DNA of 64,000 nucleotides from positions 558,001 through 622,000 of the forward strand of contig WWBZ02000010.1 in NCBI GenBank assembly GCA_011503125.2, written 5' to 3'. The notes under the pieces are model-generated. The model was given only the letters and a program-made list of their open reading frames with translations, had not been told where the DNA came from and did not search any database. Below, in pieces: positions 33,861 to 44,692 of this stretch; the first letter of the stretch is position 1; every line of letters starts with the position of its first letter. Origin of the DNA: Botryosphaeria dothidea. Its lineage: Eukaryota; Ascomycota; Dothideomycetes; Botryosphaeriales; Botryosphaeriaceae. A program made the position numbers and the translations under genes.

Positions 33861-36093
33861 AAAGGCTTATAGGGTAATTTCACTTCTGAATTGCCTAGGA
33901 AAAACTCTTGAACGAATACTTGCAAAAAGGCTAGGCTTCTTAGCAGAAACGACCTCTCTTCTAGACCCCTCCCAAATCGGGGGAAGGCTAAAGAAATCTG
34001 CTATCGATGCCGCCCTATTATTAACGAATATTGCTGAAAAAGACCGCCGTAAAAAGCGTAAAACGTCGGCCCTATTCCTTGATATAAAAGGAGCCTTTGA
34101 CCACGTCGCCCAAGAACAACTACTAGCCACAATGGCAAGAATAGGCCTACCAATCAACCTACTCGCGTGGGTTAGGTCGTTTCTTAATCTACGAGTACTA
34201 CGCCTCGCCTTTAACGGAGAAAATGAGGAATTTAGTAGAATAGAGACCGGGATTCCTCAAGGAAGCCCAATCTCCCCTATACTATTCCTTATATATACCC
34301 GAGAGCTCTTTAAAACAAACAAAATCACCTACCTATCCTATATAGATGATATTATTCTTATAGCTAGTTCTTCTAGTTATAAGCGTAATAAATATCTATT
34401 AGAGGAAGAGGTAAAACAGCTCTATAAGCGGGGCCAAGAGAACGGGGTAGAATTCGACCTTTTAAAGACCGAACTCCTACACTTCTCTAACAACAAAGAG
34501 GCTAGCCAAACCTCTATTATCTTACCAGACGGTAATATAGTAGAACCTCAAAAACTCGTCCGGTGGCTAGGAATCTTCTTCGACCCAAAACTTACTTTTA
34601 AGGAGCACGTCTCTATAAGAGTTAGCCAAGCCCGTTCAGCCTTCCAACGCCTCTCTAGACTAGCTAATACCGAACGAGGCCTATCCCCCTACGCGGTTAG
34701 ACAGCTATACATAGCCTGTATTACTAGCGTAGCCGATTTCGGCTGTCCGATCTTCTGGAAAAATCAGGCACAGTTTAAACGCCAATATACACTACTCCAA
34801 AATCTTGCTCTACGAAAGATTCTAGGAGTTTTTAAAACTACCCCTATTATTCCTCTAGAACTAGAGACGGCAATCCCACCCTCCGAGCTCCGCCTAGACG
34901 ATACCCTAAAAAAGTATACGCTTAGAATAAGACAGCTTAAAAAGGAACATCCAATCCGCTACGAAATAGAGAGAGAATCCAACCGAAATATAGGAGGCAT
35001 ACCTCCTACACAGGTAGAAAGAATAAGGAGAATATACTCTAAAATCCCTAAGGAGATAGAAGAGGTAGACCCCTTTCTTTTTAAACCATGGAGCGGTAGT
35101 CCCCCCTATTCGGTTAGGATATCTACCCTAGAGAAGGAAGCCGAAGCTAAAGCACACGCTAAGGCCCTCCTAGAAGCCCCAAATAGTCAAGTATCTATAT
35201 ATTCCGACGCCTCACAACTTCCAATAGGAAAAGGGATAGGAATAGGAATAGGAATACTAGACCTTAGCCAATCTCGAGATACTATACAACAAGAACTAGT
35301 TAGAAACTACGGACCTAACTACCTCGTTTATAATGGCGAACTAGAAGGTATTACAAATGCCCTTGAATTTGCTAGTAAACGAGGATATAAAAACCGAGAA
35401 ATAAGAGTCTATGCGGATAACCAGGCCGCACTCTTACGGCTACAAACCCTAGCTAATACTCCTGGCCAAGATCAACAAATCCGGGCAGTTAAAGCAGCAA
35501 GAATCCTACAGGATAAGGGGAACAAAATCTCTCTAGAATGGGCACCTGGACATAAAGATATCCTTGGAAACGAGGCCGCGGACAAACTCGCAAAAGAAGC
35601 TACTAGACTACCCATATCAAGCTCTAAAAATAGCCTAGCCTTCTATAGAATGCAGCTAAAGGAGGAGCTTTATAAGGAGTGGACAAAGAAGCTTAAAAAT
35701 ACCCCAGCCTCTACCTACAAGGACCTATACGGCTATCAAGTTAAACGGAAACTAAAACCCCCTCTAAAGGAGCGGGAATTAGCCTCCGCCTTTTACCAAC
35801 TAAAGATAGGACACGGATACTTTAGATCCTATCTCTTTAGGTTTAAACACGCCGGAACCGATAGGTGCCCTTGCACGAACACAGCAAAACAAACACCTAG
35901 ACATCTTTTACTAAAATGCCCAAAATACTCCTACGAAAGAAGGAGTATAAAGGATACACTTAGAAGAGAACATCTAGACCTAAAGGAGCTTCTTACCTCG
36001 ACAAAAGGAATATCTAGTACGCTAGAGTTTCTAAAACAAACACAGATATCTACACGGAGGTGGTATCTAGAAACTAGCTCGGCGGAGCTCTAA
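33861..36093 (+). CDS. LINE ORF2 C-terminal part: RT palm, RNase H, zinc motif
   Basis: Open from the truncation point to the stop at 36091-36093. RT motifs: ISLLNCLGKTLERILAKRLG, LFLDIKGAFDHV, TGIPQGSPISPILFLIYTRE and catalytic YIDDIIL. A thumb-like region follows, then RNase H with SIYSDASQ, NGELEGI, VYADNQAAL and WAPGHKDILGNEAADKLA, giving all acidic residues and the histidine. A C-terminal CCHC-like motif (CPCTN..TPRHLLLKCPKY) ends the protein, as in Tad1-clade LINEs. The first in-frame ATG is at 34132. The endonuclease and RT start are missing, so it cannot retrotranspose alone, but the RT/RNase H chemistry could survive if expressed. Confidence 0.9.
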
Positions 36094-36322
36094 ATAAACG
36101 TATACCTACCGTACTTCCTTTTACTTTCCTTATATACTTCCTCTTTACTTTCTTTGGCTACAAGCCCATTTAGGCGATAGACGCCATACCGTTCACTGTA
36201 CCTAAAAAGCCCACCTTTACTAAAAGAGGTATTACCCTTCCATAGCCACGAGTTCTAGAAACTCCGTCTTTGATAGTCTTAGGCTGAAAAAAGGACGTAA
36301 AACTAAATAAATAAAATAAAAA
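33861..36322 (+). mobile_element. 5'-truncated Tad1-like LINE with intact RT-RNase H frame
   Basis: Flanked by the 13 bases TATAGATTGAACA at 33848-33860 and 36323-36335. It ends in an A-rich tail (aaataaataaaataaaaa), unlike the TCTA tail of the other family. Begins inside the RT domain. No in-frame stops up to 36093, so it escaped RIP or inserted recently. Confidence 0.93.
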
Positions 36323-36389
36323 TATAGATTGAACATTATCGTCTTTTTAGCGCTGTGGCTAGTTGGTTCAGAGACCCTAACCCGGGCCT

Positions 36390-37262
36390 TACAGCTTCTT
36401 AGTCCTTGTTAGTCTCATCTCTGAAAAGGTAAGACGTATGACGTCTGTAAAGTACGCTTAAACTTCTTGGTCGTAACTTTGAAGTAGACTATTCATATCT
36501 TGCTCGTACCTTTCATATAGGCTATTAATCTCTGAGATAGAGTGCCGGTCGAATTCTCTAAGTGCTTGATCCTGTCTTTGCAACAGTTCTCTATACTCCT
36601 GTAGATATTGTTCCATAAGTTAAAGACGTTCGTTAAGATATCTTAGTCTCGATTCGTAGACCTCTTGCCGTTGGTTTAGTTCTTTAAGCGCCTGATCTTG
36701 TCTCTGTAGTTGTTCTCGACGTTCCTGTGTCTGTCGTCGTAGAAGATAGAGACGTTCTTCATCGCGTCTTTATGCTAGATCGCTATAGTCTCGCATACGC
36801 CGATTGTTACGTTCATCGATTGCTTGCTGGAGCTCTTCGTTTCGTGCGGTCCAATTAGAATCTATGCGGGGTATCTGTGAGTATAGCTCTCGACGGCAGG
36901 TCGGACACGTACGCTTGTACCGATTAAGGCCGTCCGTTTCGGAAAGCCAGGCGAGCAAGCATTCGTGGTAAAAGTCGTGCGTGGGGTAACCGTGTAAAAG
37001 GTGACCGCACGCGGAGACGAGGGGATCGGATATCGACTCGCAGTAGATTCTACATTTACCTTAAAGGGTAGGTGACGATTACTATTGCTGTAGCTGTTGG
37101 AGATAGTCTGCTCGAGAAGGTAGGTTGACGGAATCTTGGGAAGATATTTCGATAGAGGTAGATGGTAGTCGTATCGAGTTAGAAGTGTATAGTAGTCCTG
37201 TCGAGTTAAGAGCGTGTAATAGGCTTGCCGAGTTGGGATTAGATGTAGTAGAAGAGTTCTAA
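36390..37262 (-). pseudogene. Decayed RING-finger/coiled-coil protein gene
   Basis: Minus-strand reading from about 37260 gives a Ser/Thr-rich N terminus, then a RING-type zinc finger: CRIYCES, SACGHLLH, YHECLLAWL, CPTCRRELYSQ (36890-37060). A long Glu/Gln-rich coiled coil follows with repeated QRQDQAL units (36400-36770). Several TAG/TAA codons stand where Q or W is expected (for example after LQQLQQ and near the first zinc cysteines), so the gene is broken in the RIP style. RING proteins usually act as E3 ubiquitin ligases. The repeat-like mutation suggests it belongs to a multicopy family or was swept up with adjacent repeats. Confidence 0.65.
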
Positions 37263-37619
37263 TGTCCTAACTCCAGTCTCTTACTATTTTATATACGTTA
37301 ATGCTAACGTGCATTGTAAGTAGACTAAGGGCGTTTGGGGTGGCTATTAAGCCGGGTCATAATAATAAAAGGGCTGTAAAAGTAAACAGCGCTCATTGTT
37401 TATTTTAAAAATTAAAGTGTCGTTACGGACACGCCTCCGTATTTAGATTTATTAGGGTATAATTAGCACTAGGCTAATTATTATAGTACCTTTTACCGGC
37501 TAGTTAGTAGAGGGTTAGTAATGGAGGTGGTGTGAAAGGATGATCGATTAGATGATGTAGCAGTAGGCAGCTATATAGCTGCCTATAGGTAAACTGAGCT
37601 AGTACTAATCGAGAAGGAT
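37263..37619. other. AT-rich stretch without identified gene
   Basis: No open frame of note, no LTR ends, no tRNA. It holds the hairpin-like ggcagctatatagctgcc at 37567-37584. Confidence 0.35.
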
Positions 37620-37624
37620 GTATT

Positions 37625-37841
37625 TGTCACGATCCTGTACAAGAGCACCCATCGTAGGGTAGAGGACGGGCGTGGGATCCGGATCAATTGTTCTTCCTTT
37701 AGCTTACTTATTCATTAGTCAGCGTACAAGGCGATATCCCTTTACCCTGCACCCACTACACCTTCCTCTCTTTTTCTCTTTAGCTTAGGAACTTCGTTCT
37801 TTTATACCCACTTCGAATTCAGTTCAGTGATGGTCGTGACA
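37625..37841. repeat. Solo LTR, 217 bp
   Basis: TGTCACGATCC..GTCGTGACA with long inverted ends, flanked by GTATT at 37620-37624 and 37842-37846. Its ctctttttctctttagctta block recalls the solo LTR at 48937-49175. Confidence 0.9.
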
Positions 37842-37923
37842 GTATTGAACAAGGGAGTAGAGAGTATACCCAAGACTTGTAACCTAAGCGCTAAGTGCTG
37901 TACCAGGTATCACGATTATTAGT

Positions 37924-38000
37924 TATTAGAGTCTGAAGCCTCAGGATCAAGCCTCAGAGGATTGTCGACAGGTCACGTGACGCCAAGCCTTCCCTGTATA
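37924..38000. repeat. Fragment of the 184-bp LTR family
   Basis: 77 bp matching the reverse complement of 2236-2419 (agagtctgaagcctcaggat, then ggtcacgtgacgccaagcct). Cut on the right by the tail of LINE copy 4 at 38001. Confidence 0.8.
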
Positions 38001-39445
38001 GATAGATAAATTCATTTCTTCCCGATATAGCTCCCTTGCGGGTCCATGCGGGGCTGGCTATCTGCGCTTATTTTACACGAGAGGGAAAAGCTTATTCGCC
38101 AGGCGAAAACCCCTCCTCTCTATTCAGGTGTATCTTCCTCTACTTATTCCGTTTTTCCTGCTTACCGGTAGTAGCTACTGTGGCAGCCCTTCATTCAATT
38201 GCTAGTGTCACCCTCTCGGTTCTCAGTTTAGTTCTCCTAGCCGTGGTCCTCCTAGTGGTCCTCCTGATGGTCCTCCCGATAGTGCTCCCGGTGGTCCTCC
38301 TGGAGCATCTCCCTCGCCATACTAAACTGATTTAGTAGACCTAGCTGAAGGAACCAGCTTACTGCGGCTCCTACGCCCTTCTTTGTAGATTGATTGATTG
38401 ATTGATTTGTTCATTCTGCATGCAAGCCGTTGGCTTATGGCAGTGTACTAACTTGTGCCTGTAAGGGCTCTAGTGAGTGAAATGTAGCTGTTTATGTGGG
38501 TATACGGTTTTAGGGTGTTCAGTGCTCCTTGCCTCGGCAGTTATCTATAAGAAAGCGCTGCCTTTTAGAGCTTCTAGGCTCCTCCTAATAATCGGACCAT
38601 TTATAACATAGGAGAAAGGGGAAAACAAGTATAATTTAGTATATGGAGAAGAAAATAGACGTAGGAGATGGTTTTACCGTGACTTTTTAGGTTGTATCCC
38701 TACTATCTAGTAGTTCAATATCCCATATATCACCTCGTTCTTGTTCTAGCTCTTCTTTGTAGATAGAAGTGTGTAGAAGTCGGTGGTTCCTGCTTCTTGG
38801 AGCATCTGGGCTCTGTTCTGTTGGAAGTGATGGCAGAAGAGAAGGATATGCTTTAGGGTCTGTCTGTGCCAGCCACATAAGCAGGCTGGGCTAGGATACC
38901 TAGGCACCTTACGCCTGAAGAGGAAGTCTTCCAGGCCAATGTTTTTAGTGCGTAGCAGGGTAGTCATTGTGCTTTGTGGCTTGGATAGCCCATGGTGGAG
39001 GTGTCTAAGCTTTGGGTTCCACGGTGTATCTTGGGCGACTGGCTTGTTTCTTCTCTCCTGGCTTGTCTGGGCCATCCACTTTTCTTTCTAGATGTTTCTA
39101 ATTGTTCTGCCGAGCCTGGTTCTTTTAGGGAGCTTTTATGTGGTAAGGGGCCTACTCTCTAGAAGAGTATTGGCCCTGCTTTGTAGTAGTATTCCTCTAG
39201 CTAAGCTGGGCTTTCCCCTTACATCTAGTACAGCTCTTGTGATGTCTTTGATGTCCTAATAGGTTTTTCTAATCACTATGGCTGTGGGACCTTCTCTAGA
39301 CCGGAGTGCATGGGTTAGAGTTAGCTTATCAAGGTGAAGTGAGAGGGGGGGGACCCCTGTCTCATGTTCCAAGATTTGTGTGTTGGTAGACTTGTACGCC
39401 CCTGAGATAATGCGTAGGCACTGGTTCTGGGTCCTATCTAGTGGC
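38001..39445 (-). mobile_element. Tad1/I-like LINE, copy 4, minus strand, 5'-truncated
   Basis: The 3' tail at 38001 is the complement of the shared LINE end. ORF2 C-terminal coding runs to about 39445, where similarity to 14900 stops. The zinc motif region is open (CLCGWHRQTLKHILLFCHHF at 38746-39075). Interrupted by an independent insertion at 38391-38748. No target duplication found at the outer ends. Confidence 0.82.
38391..38748 (-). mobile_element. 358-bp insertion with tetranucleotide tail in LINE copy 4
   Basis: Flanked by the 13 bases CTTCTTTGTAGAT at 38378-38390 and 38749-38761. One end is a tgattgattgattgatt run, i.e. an (AATC)n tail on the minus strand. This is the mark of target-primed reverse transcription: a SINE or a severely truncated LINE of another family. 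No coding match in the insert. Confidence 0.82.
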
Positions 39446-40001
39446 AGGAAATCATATAATTATATCTATGTACAAAGTTGTAGTAGGGTTCGACATGCCT
39501 ATAACCTCTAGTCTCCTAAAGGTCTATCCAGGCCCCTACCCTAGTTTTTAGCCGCTTCTCATCGCGGCCTCTACAGTTAGGGCCGGACCAAACCCCTCCT
39601 GCCTAAGTGATCCCTATTTACTCCTTAAGCATGCATCGCTGGCGTGCTGTCCTAAAACCTCCGAGTTCTTATTATCGTTTACTTTAGCATTAGTTTAGAG
39701 GTGAACAGTCCCGTCTCTATACATACCGACACGCGCATCCGTTCTCTCGAGCCACGTAGTAGTCTCTCCGGCCAGGACGTGATCCTACCTACTATCTAGG
39801 TATACCGAGGGTTAGAGCCCAGCGAAGGGGTAAGGTCCTCGGAGCCAGCAGTGGCTGCTACGCACTACGCCCCGCGGGCAGCCTAGATATTATATAGGGG
39901 CGCAACACCCTACACTTACTAGGTCCCCGTTTCGCATTGCCTATAAGGGTCGCCCTATAACAGGCCGACCGTGTCTTGCAGAAGGGGTAACGGACTAGAT
40001 C
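39446..40001. other. Unassigned block between LINE copy 4 and LTR
   Basis: Moderately GC-rich, no long frames, no recognisable transposase or LTR pair. It contains a possible LTR-like end (ctataaca at 39955-39962) without a partner. May be a remnant of an unlisted repeat. Confidence 0.3.
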
Positions 40002-40150
40002 TGTTGGTATTGTTGATGAACAACGATGATCCATTGATGATTGGCATGAAGAGGGAGAGGGTAGGTAACCCGCTTGCCTCTTATACAAGTGATTGTGACT
40101 AAGCTATATAGTGAGACACGCTTCGTCTCAAAAACGAGTGATATCCTACA
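40002..40150. repeat. Solo LTR related to the younger copia
   Basis: TGTTGGTATTGTTGATGAAC..CCTACA, 149 bp, with the same opening and gatgattggcatga block as 9102-9249. No target duplication. Directly followed by a fragment of the 232-bp LTR family. Confidence 0.75.
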
Positions 40151-40159
40151 TGTTGTTCC

Positions 40160-40304
40160 TTCGGCTTAGTCATAGAGTGCCAAGGGTAGTTAGGTATATC
40201 TACCTAACTACCTCTTCTTTACCTTCTCTTCTTTTTCTCTTTGTACTTAGATTTCTTCTTAATAGCAATACCATCCTTTTGGTTTGAGCTGCCTCACACA
40301 ATCT
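40160..40304 (+). repeat. 3' part of the 232-bp LTR family
   Basis: Matches the second half of 33573-33804 (ttctctttgtacttagattt, agcaataccatc, ctgcctcaca). The first half is absent. Confidence 0.65.
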
Positions 40305-40458
40305 ACTAAGAACTCGATAAGATTAGATCTCCTCACTATCAATCCCGCAGCCCAAAGACCCAGTTAGAACGAATTTGGGAGTCTATCCAAGAGGTCCTAC
40401 ACGACGGACTCCTAGAGGAGATCATCCCAAATTACTTTCTTCCGTAGAACCGGCGTAC

Positions 40459-40691
40459 TGTGAGGCAGCAAAGTCCGAACAGGTTGGTATTGCTTTCAAC
40501 TGAATATCTATGTACAAGGAGAAAGGAAAGAGAGTCTGAAAGAGAGGGTAAAGGGTAGATATACCCAACCGCCTAGCGCTGGGCCCGTGCCCTAGTGCCT
40601 GACCGAGTTATCCTTGGTACAGCTGGGGCCTCTGGTTGCTGTTGAGTATCTACCCAGTTGCCTGGGGTGGTAGCGCTTGAGGGGCCTGACA
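40459..40691 (-). repeat. LTR of the 232-bp family, inverted
   Basis: TGTGAGGCAGC..GGGGCCTGACA, the reverse complement of 33573-33804 with scattered changes. No matching 5-bp flanks. The 40305-40458 flank includes a short coding-like run, possibly the internal part of its retroelement. Confidence 0.75.
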
Positions 40692-40873
40692 CTGGACTGG
40701 GTATGTCCGGGACCCCACACGTCTTGCCTGAGCCGCTGCATGTAGCCAAATTTAGCGTCTATTCTCAGAAAGCCGCTAGCAGGTCGCCGGTTTCCCGGAA
40801 GGAGGACACATGTAAACTATATATAATTGTCCTATGTTCAGAAATCGGCCAATACTCACAGACAACAAACATC

Positions 40874-41197
40874 ATGGGTTCCGCAAAGCACCCACAGTTC
40901 TACGCAAAGATCGAACTTATGAAGCTATCCCTCTCCCCAATCTTTCCATTACCATCTAGACCTCCTCATCCTCTTTTCCCGAGGAACATACTACACTTTT
41001 AGCTCTTGTCTGAAGCCGAGATTGACGACATAGCACGCTATTACTCCCAAGTCAAGCCAGACCAGTATACCATGATGTACCCCCGTCCGATGAACTGGGA
41101 TGACCGAACATTCGATCGGATGAGTGAGACCATGCGAGTGTTCATGAAGAGGAGGGAGTTGGGACTGTTTATAGGACTCAGGATGGACATAGTATAA
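40874..41197 (+). pseudogene. Small gene or gene relic, unknown
   Basis: A TATA-like run (actatatataatt at 40816-40828) precedes an ATG at 40874 in good fungal context (catcATGG). The first block reads MGSAKHPQFYAKIE. The second, from about 41003, reads LSEAEIDDIARYYSQ and continues to a stop at 41195-41197 with an acidic, aromatic composition. The ~90 bp between is pyrimidine-rich and ends cttttag like an intron, but no GT donor is present. Either the donor is mutated or these are separate relics. No family recognised. Confidence 0.35.
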
Positions 41198-41244
41198 GTA
41201 AGGCCTATCGTTGCTCTATAGACCGGCTAGATATTCAGGAATCT

Positions 41245-41575
41245 CTATAAAATACTGTTGAATTTAAGAGTGAAGAGTTGTGAGGTCAGAAAAGAGAGTA
41301 GATTCTGCCTGTCTCCTAAGAGGGAGGTCGGTAGGCTTACTTATATACATAAAAGAGTGTTTGAATAACCGAGGAGAATAGAAGCCGATGTTGATATCCG
41401 AAGCTTGTGAATATGAGGAGTAGTGAGGAGGTGGCAAAGAGTAGCTATTGATCTTGATGCCCGAAAGAATGTGATGCCTGATATAGTAGGGCAAAATAGT
41501 CTGACAGGTTCGGACAACGAAGCTCACCCCGATAGTCGTGACGTTCTTGATGTCAAGTGCCATATTTTGAGCCAA
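41245..41575 (-). repeat. Promoter-like diverged repeat, copy 2
   Basis: Partner of 18700-18970, including the TATGTATATAAG motif and the agattctgcctgtctcctaa block. A short related motif (gaatactgtcgaatttt) also occurs near 61014. A 103-codon frame (41264-41575) runs through it but has no recognisable product. Confidence 0.6.
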
Positions 41576-41685
41576 TTATTTGTGAGAAGGGTATGGATTT
41601 GAAGTACCCAGAGAACGGAGAAACTCCTTCTATCTATTCATGCTCTGGCGCGTTTGAAAGCCTAATATCAACTCTTGAGAGGTGA

Positions 41686-41821
41686 TGTTGGAAATATAGT
41701 CTCAGAATGCTCCGAATTAGGTTTAGCGTCAAATAGTCTATATAGCAGGCACCCTCTCATACCCCTCTCATGAGACATGCCAACAATCCAGACAATAATC
41801 AAATCAACTCGATTTCCAACA
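41686..41821. repeat. Solo LTR, 136 bp
   Basis: TGTTGGAAAT..ATTTCCAACA with 10-bp perfect inverted ends, flanked by GGTGA at 41681-41685 and 41822-41826. Confidence 0.9.
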
Positions 41822-41882
41822 GGTGATTTGTCAGAAATGTAGAAACACAGCAGCTTACGAGATATCTGGCTTGGCTGATGTA

Positions 41883-43225
41883 CAGTACTAGGACAAAAGT
41901 CTGCGCGAAATTAAGCGAGACGCGTCAAAACGCGCAACACGCGTCACACCTCTCCTCCTTGCATACCACCTTATGCCTCCACAACGCACTCCTTTACAAG
42001 AGCTCTTTGGCGAGCATAATAAGAATCATGAGTTCTCTCCATACCAACGTGGAATGCTGGCTGCCGCGCGTGCAATGGGTCACAGAACCACCTGGATTTC
42101 AAAGCAGCTACACACGCCTGAATCGTCAATTCGCACCACCCTCTCCCGCGCGCCATTACGCAACGAAGGACGCTCACAACTACGTTCCGGTAGGCCAAAG
42201 GTCCTCTCAGATCAAGACCAAAGGCATATCTTACGCATCGTACGGAATAATCCAAAGTTCACCTATTAGGAGGTCAGAGAAGCCACAGGCGTAACCTGCT
42301 GTGCCCGTACCCTCTCACGGTTCCTGGACACCTATAATATCAAGAAATAGCGCGCTGCAGGCCGCCTAGAGCTACGTGAGGAGCACGTAGCAATCAGGCT
42401 TGCCTAGGCGCTTAAGCATGTGGACTGGACTGAAGCGCAATGGGCTAAGGTTATCTGGTTAGATGAGTGCTCTGTAGAGCGTGGCAAGGGCGAAGAGAGG
42501 GAGTGGGTTTTTCGCACACTATGCCAGAAGTGGGACCCAGGTATGATCCAGCCATATAAAAAGGGTAAGGATATATCTATTATGGTATGGGCAGGCTTCT
42601 CTGGTAAGCGTGGGAGGTCACCCTTACACGTAATAATACGTGATCCGTTATCCAAGAGGGGTGGCTACTCAGCCGACTCCTATCTTGAAGTACTAGAGCA
42701 AAATATACCAAAGGTTTGGCGCAGAGGTATACTATTCATGCAGGATAATGCGCCTATCCATACAGCTATTAAAGTACGCGATTAGTTCACCCAAAAGCGT
42801 GTTAATATGATAGACTGGCCACCATATAGTCCAGATCTAAATCCTATCGAACACCTCTAGTTTCACCTTAAGGCTATAGTCTTAAGGCTCTATCCAGAGC
42901 TTAGTGAACTACGTGGAAATATAGATTATATTAGAGAGAAGCTTGGGTAGGCATTATAAGAGGCGTAGAAGGCATTACTATAGTTATTATTTAATAATAT
43001 ACTAGGTAGTATAAAGCGGAGGTATGAGGCAGTTATCCAGGTAGAGGGCTGGTATACGAAGTACTAGTATAAAACCAAGGCGAAAATCGATCTCCCTGGT
43101 CAATTCTAACTTAGTAGTAGCTTACTACGAGCTTCAGGAAGCGTACATTAAGAAAAGGCGACTTTGGTTTTTATTGGGGTGATCGCCTTGGTACGCGACT
43201 CGCGCAGACTTTTGTCCAGTGATTG
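41883..43225 (+). mobile_element. Tc1/mariner DNA transposon
   Basis: Flanked by TA at 41881-41882 and 43226-43227. Terminal inverted repeats of about 27 bp share ggacaaaagtctgcgcga. At 1343 bp it is a typical full-length element with one transposase gene. The coding region is inactivated by TAGs. A related fragment lies at 16860-17413. Confidence 0.93.
41973..43109 (+). pseudogene. Tc1/mariner transposase, RIP-broken
   Basis: 378 codons from ATG 41973 to TAA 43107. An N-terminal helix-turn-helix region (SPYQRGMLAAARAMGHRT) and GRPK linker are followed by the DDE_3 catalytic core: WLDECSVERG with the first D, MQDNAPIHTA with the second D, and PPYSPDLNPIEHL with the final E. The acidic triad is intact. 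At least eight in-frame TAGs, each explained by W or Q changed by a single transition, stop translation. The enzyme would bind the inverted repeats and cut and paste at TA. Confidence 0.9.
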
Positions 43226-43249
43226 TAATAAGTTCTTTATCTAGAGGGA

Positions 43250-44453
43250 AACTATCGATAATATCGTCGGTTTCGATAACTTCTTCGTTCCTAGTCATTA
43301 TACCAAAGTTTCGAGGTTCGTGGGGGTACTATCTAGAGATGTCTTTGCTAGTTTAATGTATTTAATAGCCGTCATCGTAACAGGCTATCTAGTATAGCGT
43401 ATCGTAGTTGTCTTAGCGAGATGCAACCGACGCTTCACGCTAAGCGCTCGAAGTCTACTTATTATCCTTCTTACTACGAGGGTTCTACGGACACCTAGGA
43501 GAGAAGTGTTTATTACTACCGTAGGTAATATAGAGTCGATCCTTATAGCGCTATTTCTGCTTATCCGTCTAGTTCGGGTTAGGTCCCTTAGGCTTCTTAT
43601 TATTATTCCGACTATTACCCTTCTTAGAATCCTATCTATTAGCCGTATCGAGGGCTATAGCGTCTCCGCCTTCGAGGGTTATTCTTTTACGGCGTGGCTT
43701 CGAGGTATTAGCTTATCGAGAACCTATCTTCTATTCGTATATACGACCGTCGATCTAAGACGTAAGGTCTACTATCTTCTAAAAGGTAGGTAGGTATTCG
43801 TAAGTAATTATATTCTTCTTAACTTCGTCCTTTAGGCCCTTATAGAAGAGGTCGCGGAAAGTCTCGTCTGACTATTCGAGGTAGGCTATAAGCTATTAAA
43901 ACTTGGTTGCGTAGATAGCTATAGATCCTATCTGTCTAACGGTTATAATATCGTTAGAGGCTTTACGGACTTCGTCCCGATCGTTGAAAGTAGCCCTAAG
44001 GTTATCTACGAATCCCGTGTATATATCGAAGATTTCCTTAGTCTTTGCCCGTCTCTTCTCGAGAGAGTATTCGTTAGTTAGGTAGTCGCGAAGGTATGGT
44101 TCCATTCATGCTTCTGCCGTTCCTCTAAGGTATATTAATACGAAGAGTACTTCCTCGGCGTCGTTGTCGAATTATGCTTAGTTAAACTAGAGGTAGCGTT
44201 GTATCTAGAGTAGGAAGGATTAGAGCTTCTTCCTATTCCTATCGAACTTCTTAGGTGCCGCTACTTTAACCTTAGTAGCGCTCCGTTTTGTCTGGTGCGC
44301 TAGCAGGCGCTCGATCTGGGCTTTTTGTTCCTAAATAAGTGCCCAGAGCTCTTCTCGAGTAGGCTCTGTTTACAGCGCGGGCGGAGCACGCCCCTGGGCA
44401 CCCTCAGCGCGGCCCTCCGTTGGGTCGACGTCCATCTGAGATCCTAGTGCCAT
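43250..44453 (-). pseudogene. Gypsy Gag remnant
   Basis: The ATG at 44453 starts MALGSQMDVDPTEGRAEGAQ, then a coiled region (EELWALI.EQKAQIERLLAH), a lysine-rich stretch, and an open piece at 43896-44105 (MEPYLRDYLTNEYSLEKRRA) typical of Retrotrans_gag before the zinc knuckle. Multiple stops from W/Q codons. Confidence 0.72.
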
Positions 44454-44692
44454 CGTATGCTTTCCCTAAACGCGTTAGGCGGGGTGATACTTAACCTGGT
44501 AACTCGTTTCTGAAAAGGTCCCTCTCCTTGCAAGGATGGTGGTCAAAGTGTAACAAGCGGGCCTCTGCCTCTAAGGATCCGAACACTAAAGAGGGTGGAA
44601 ACCTGTCGAAGGGTTTTCCTTGAGTGGGTACAAGAAGAGGTACGTGAGGAACGAGTAGACGACTAGAGACTAAGCACTGCGTGCGAAGGCCT

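Noticed and set aside
36336..36410. tRNA-like string ggctagttggttcagag
   Set aside because: No complete acceptor stem or T arm can be folded around it.
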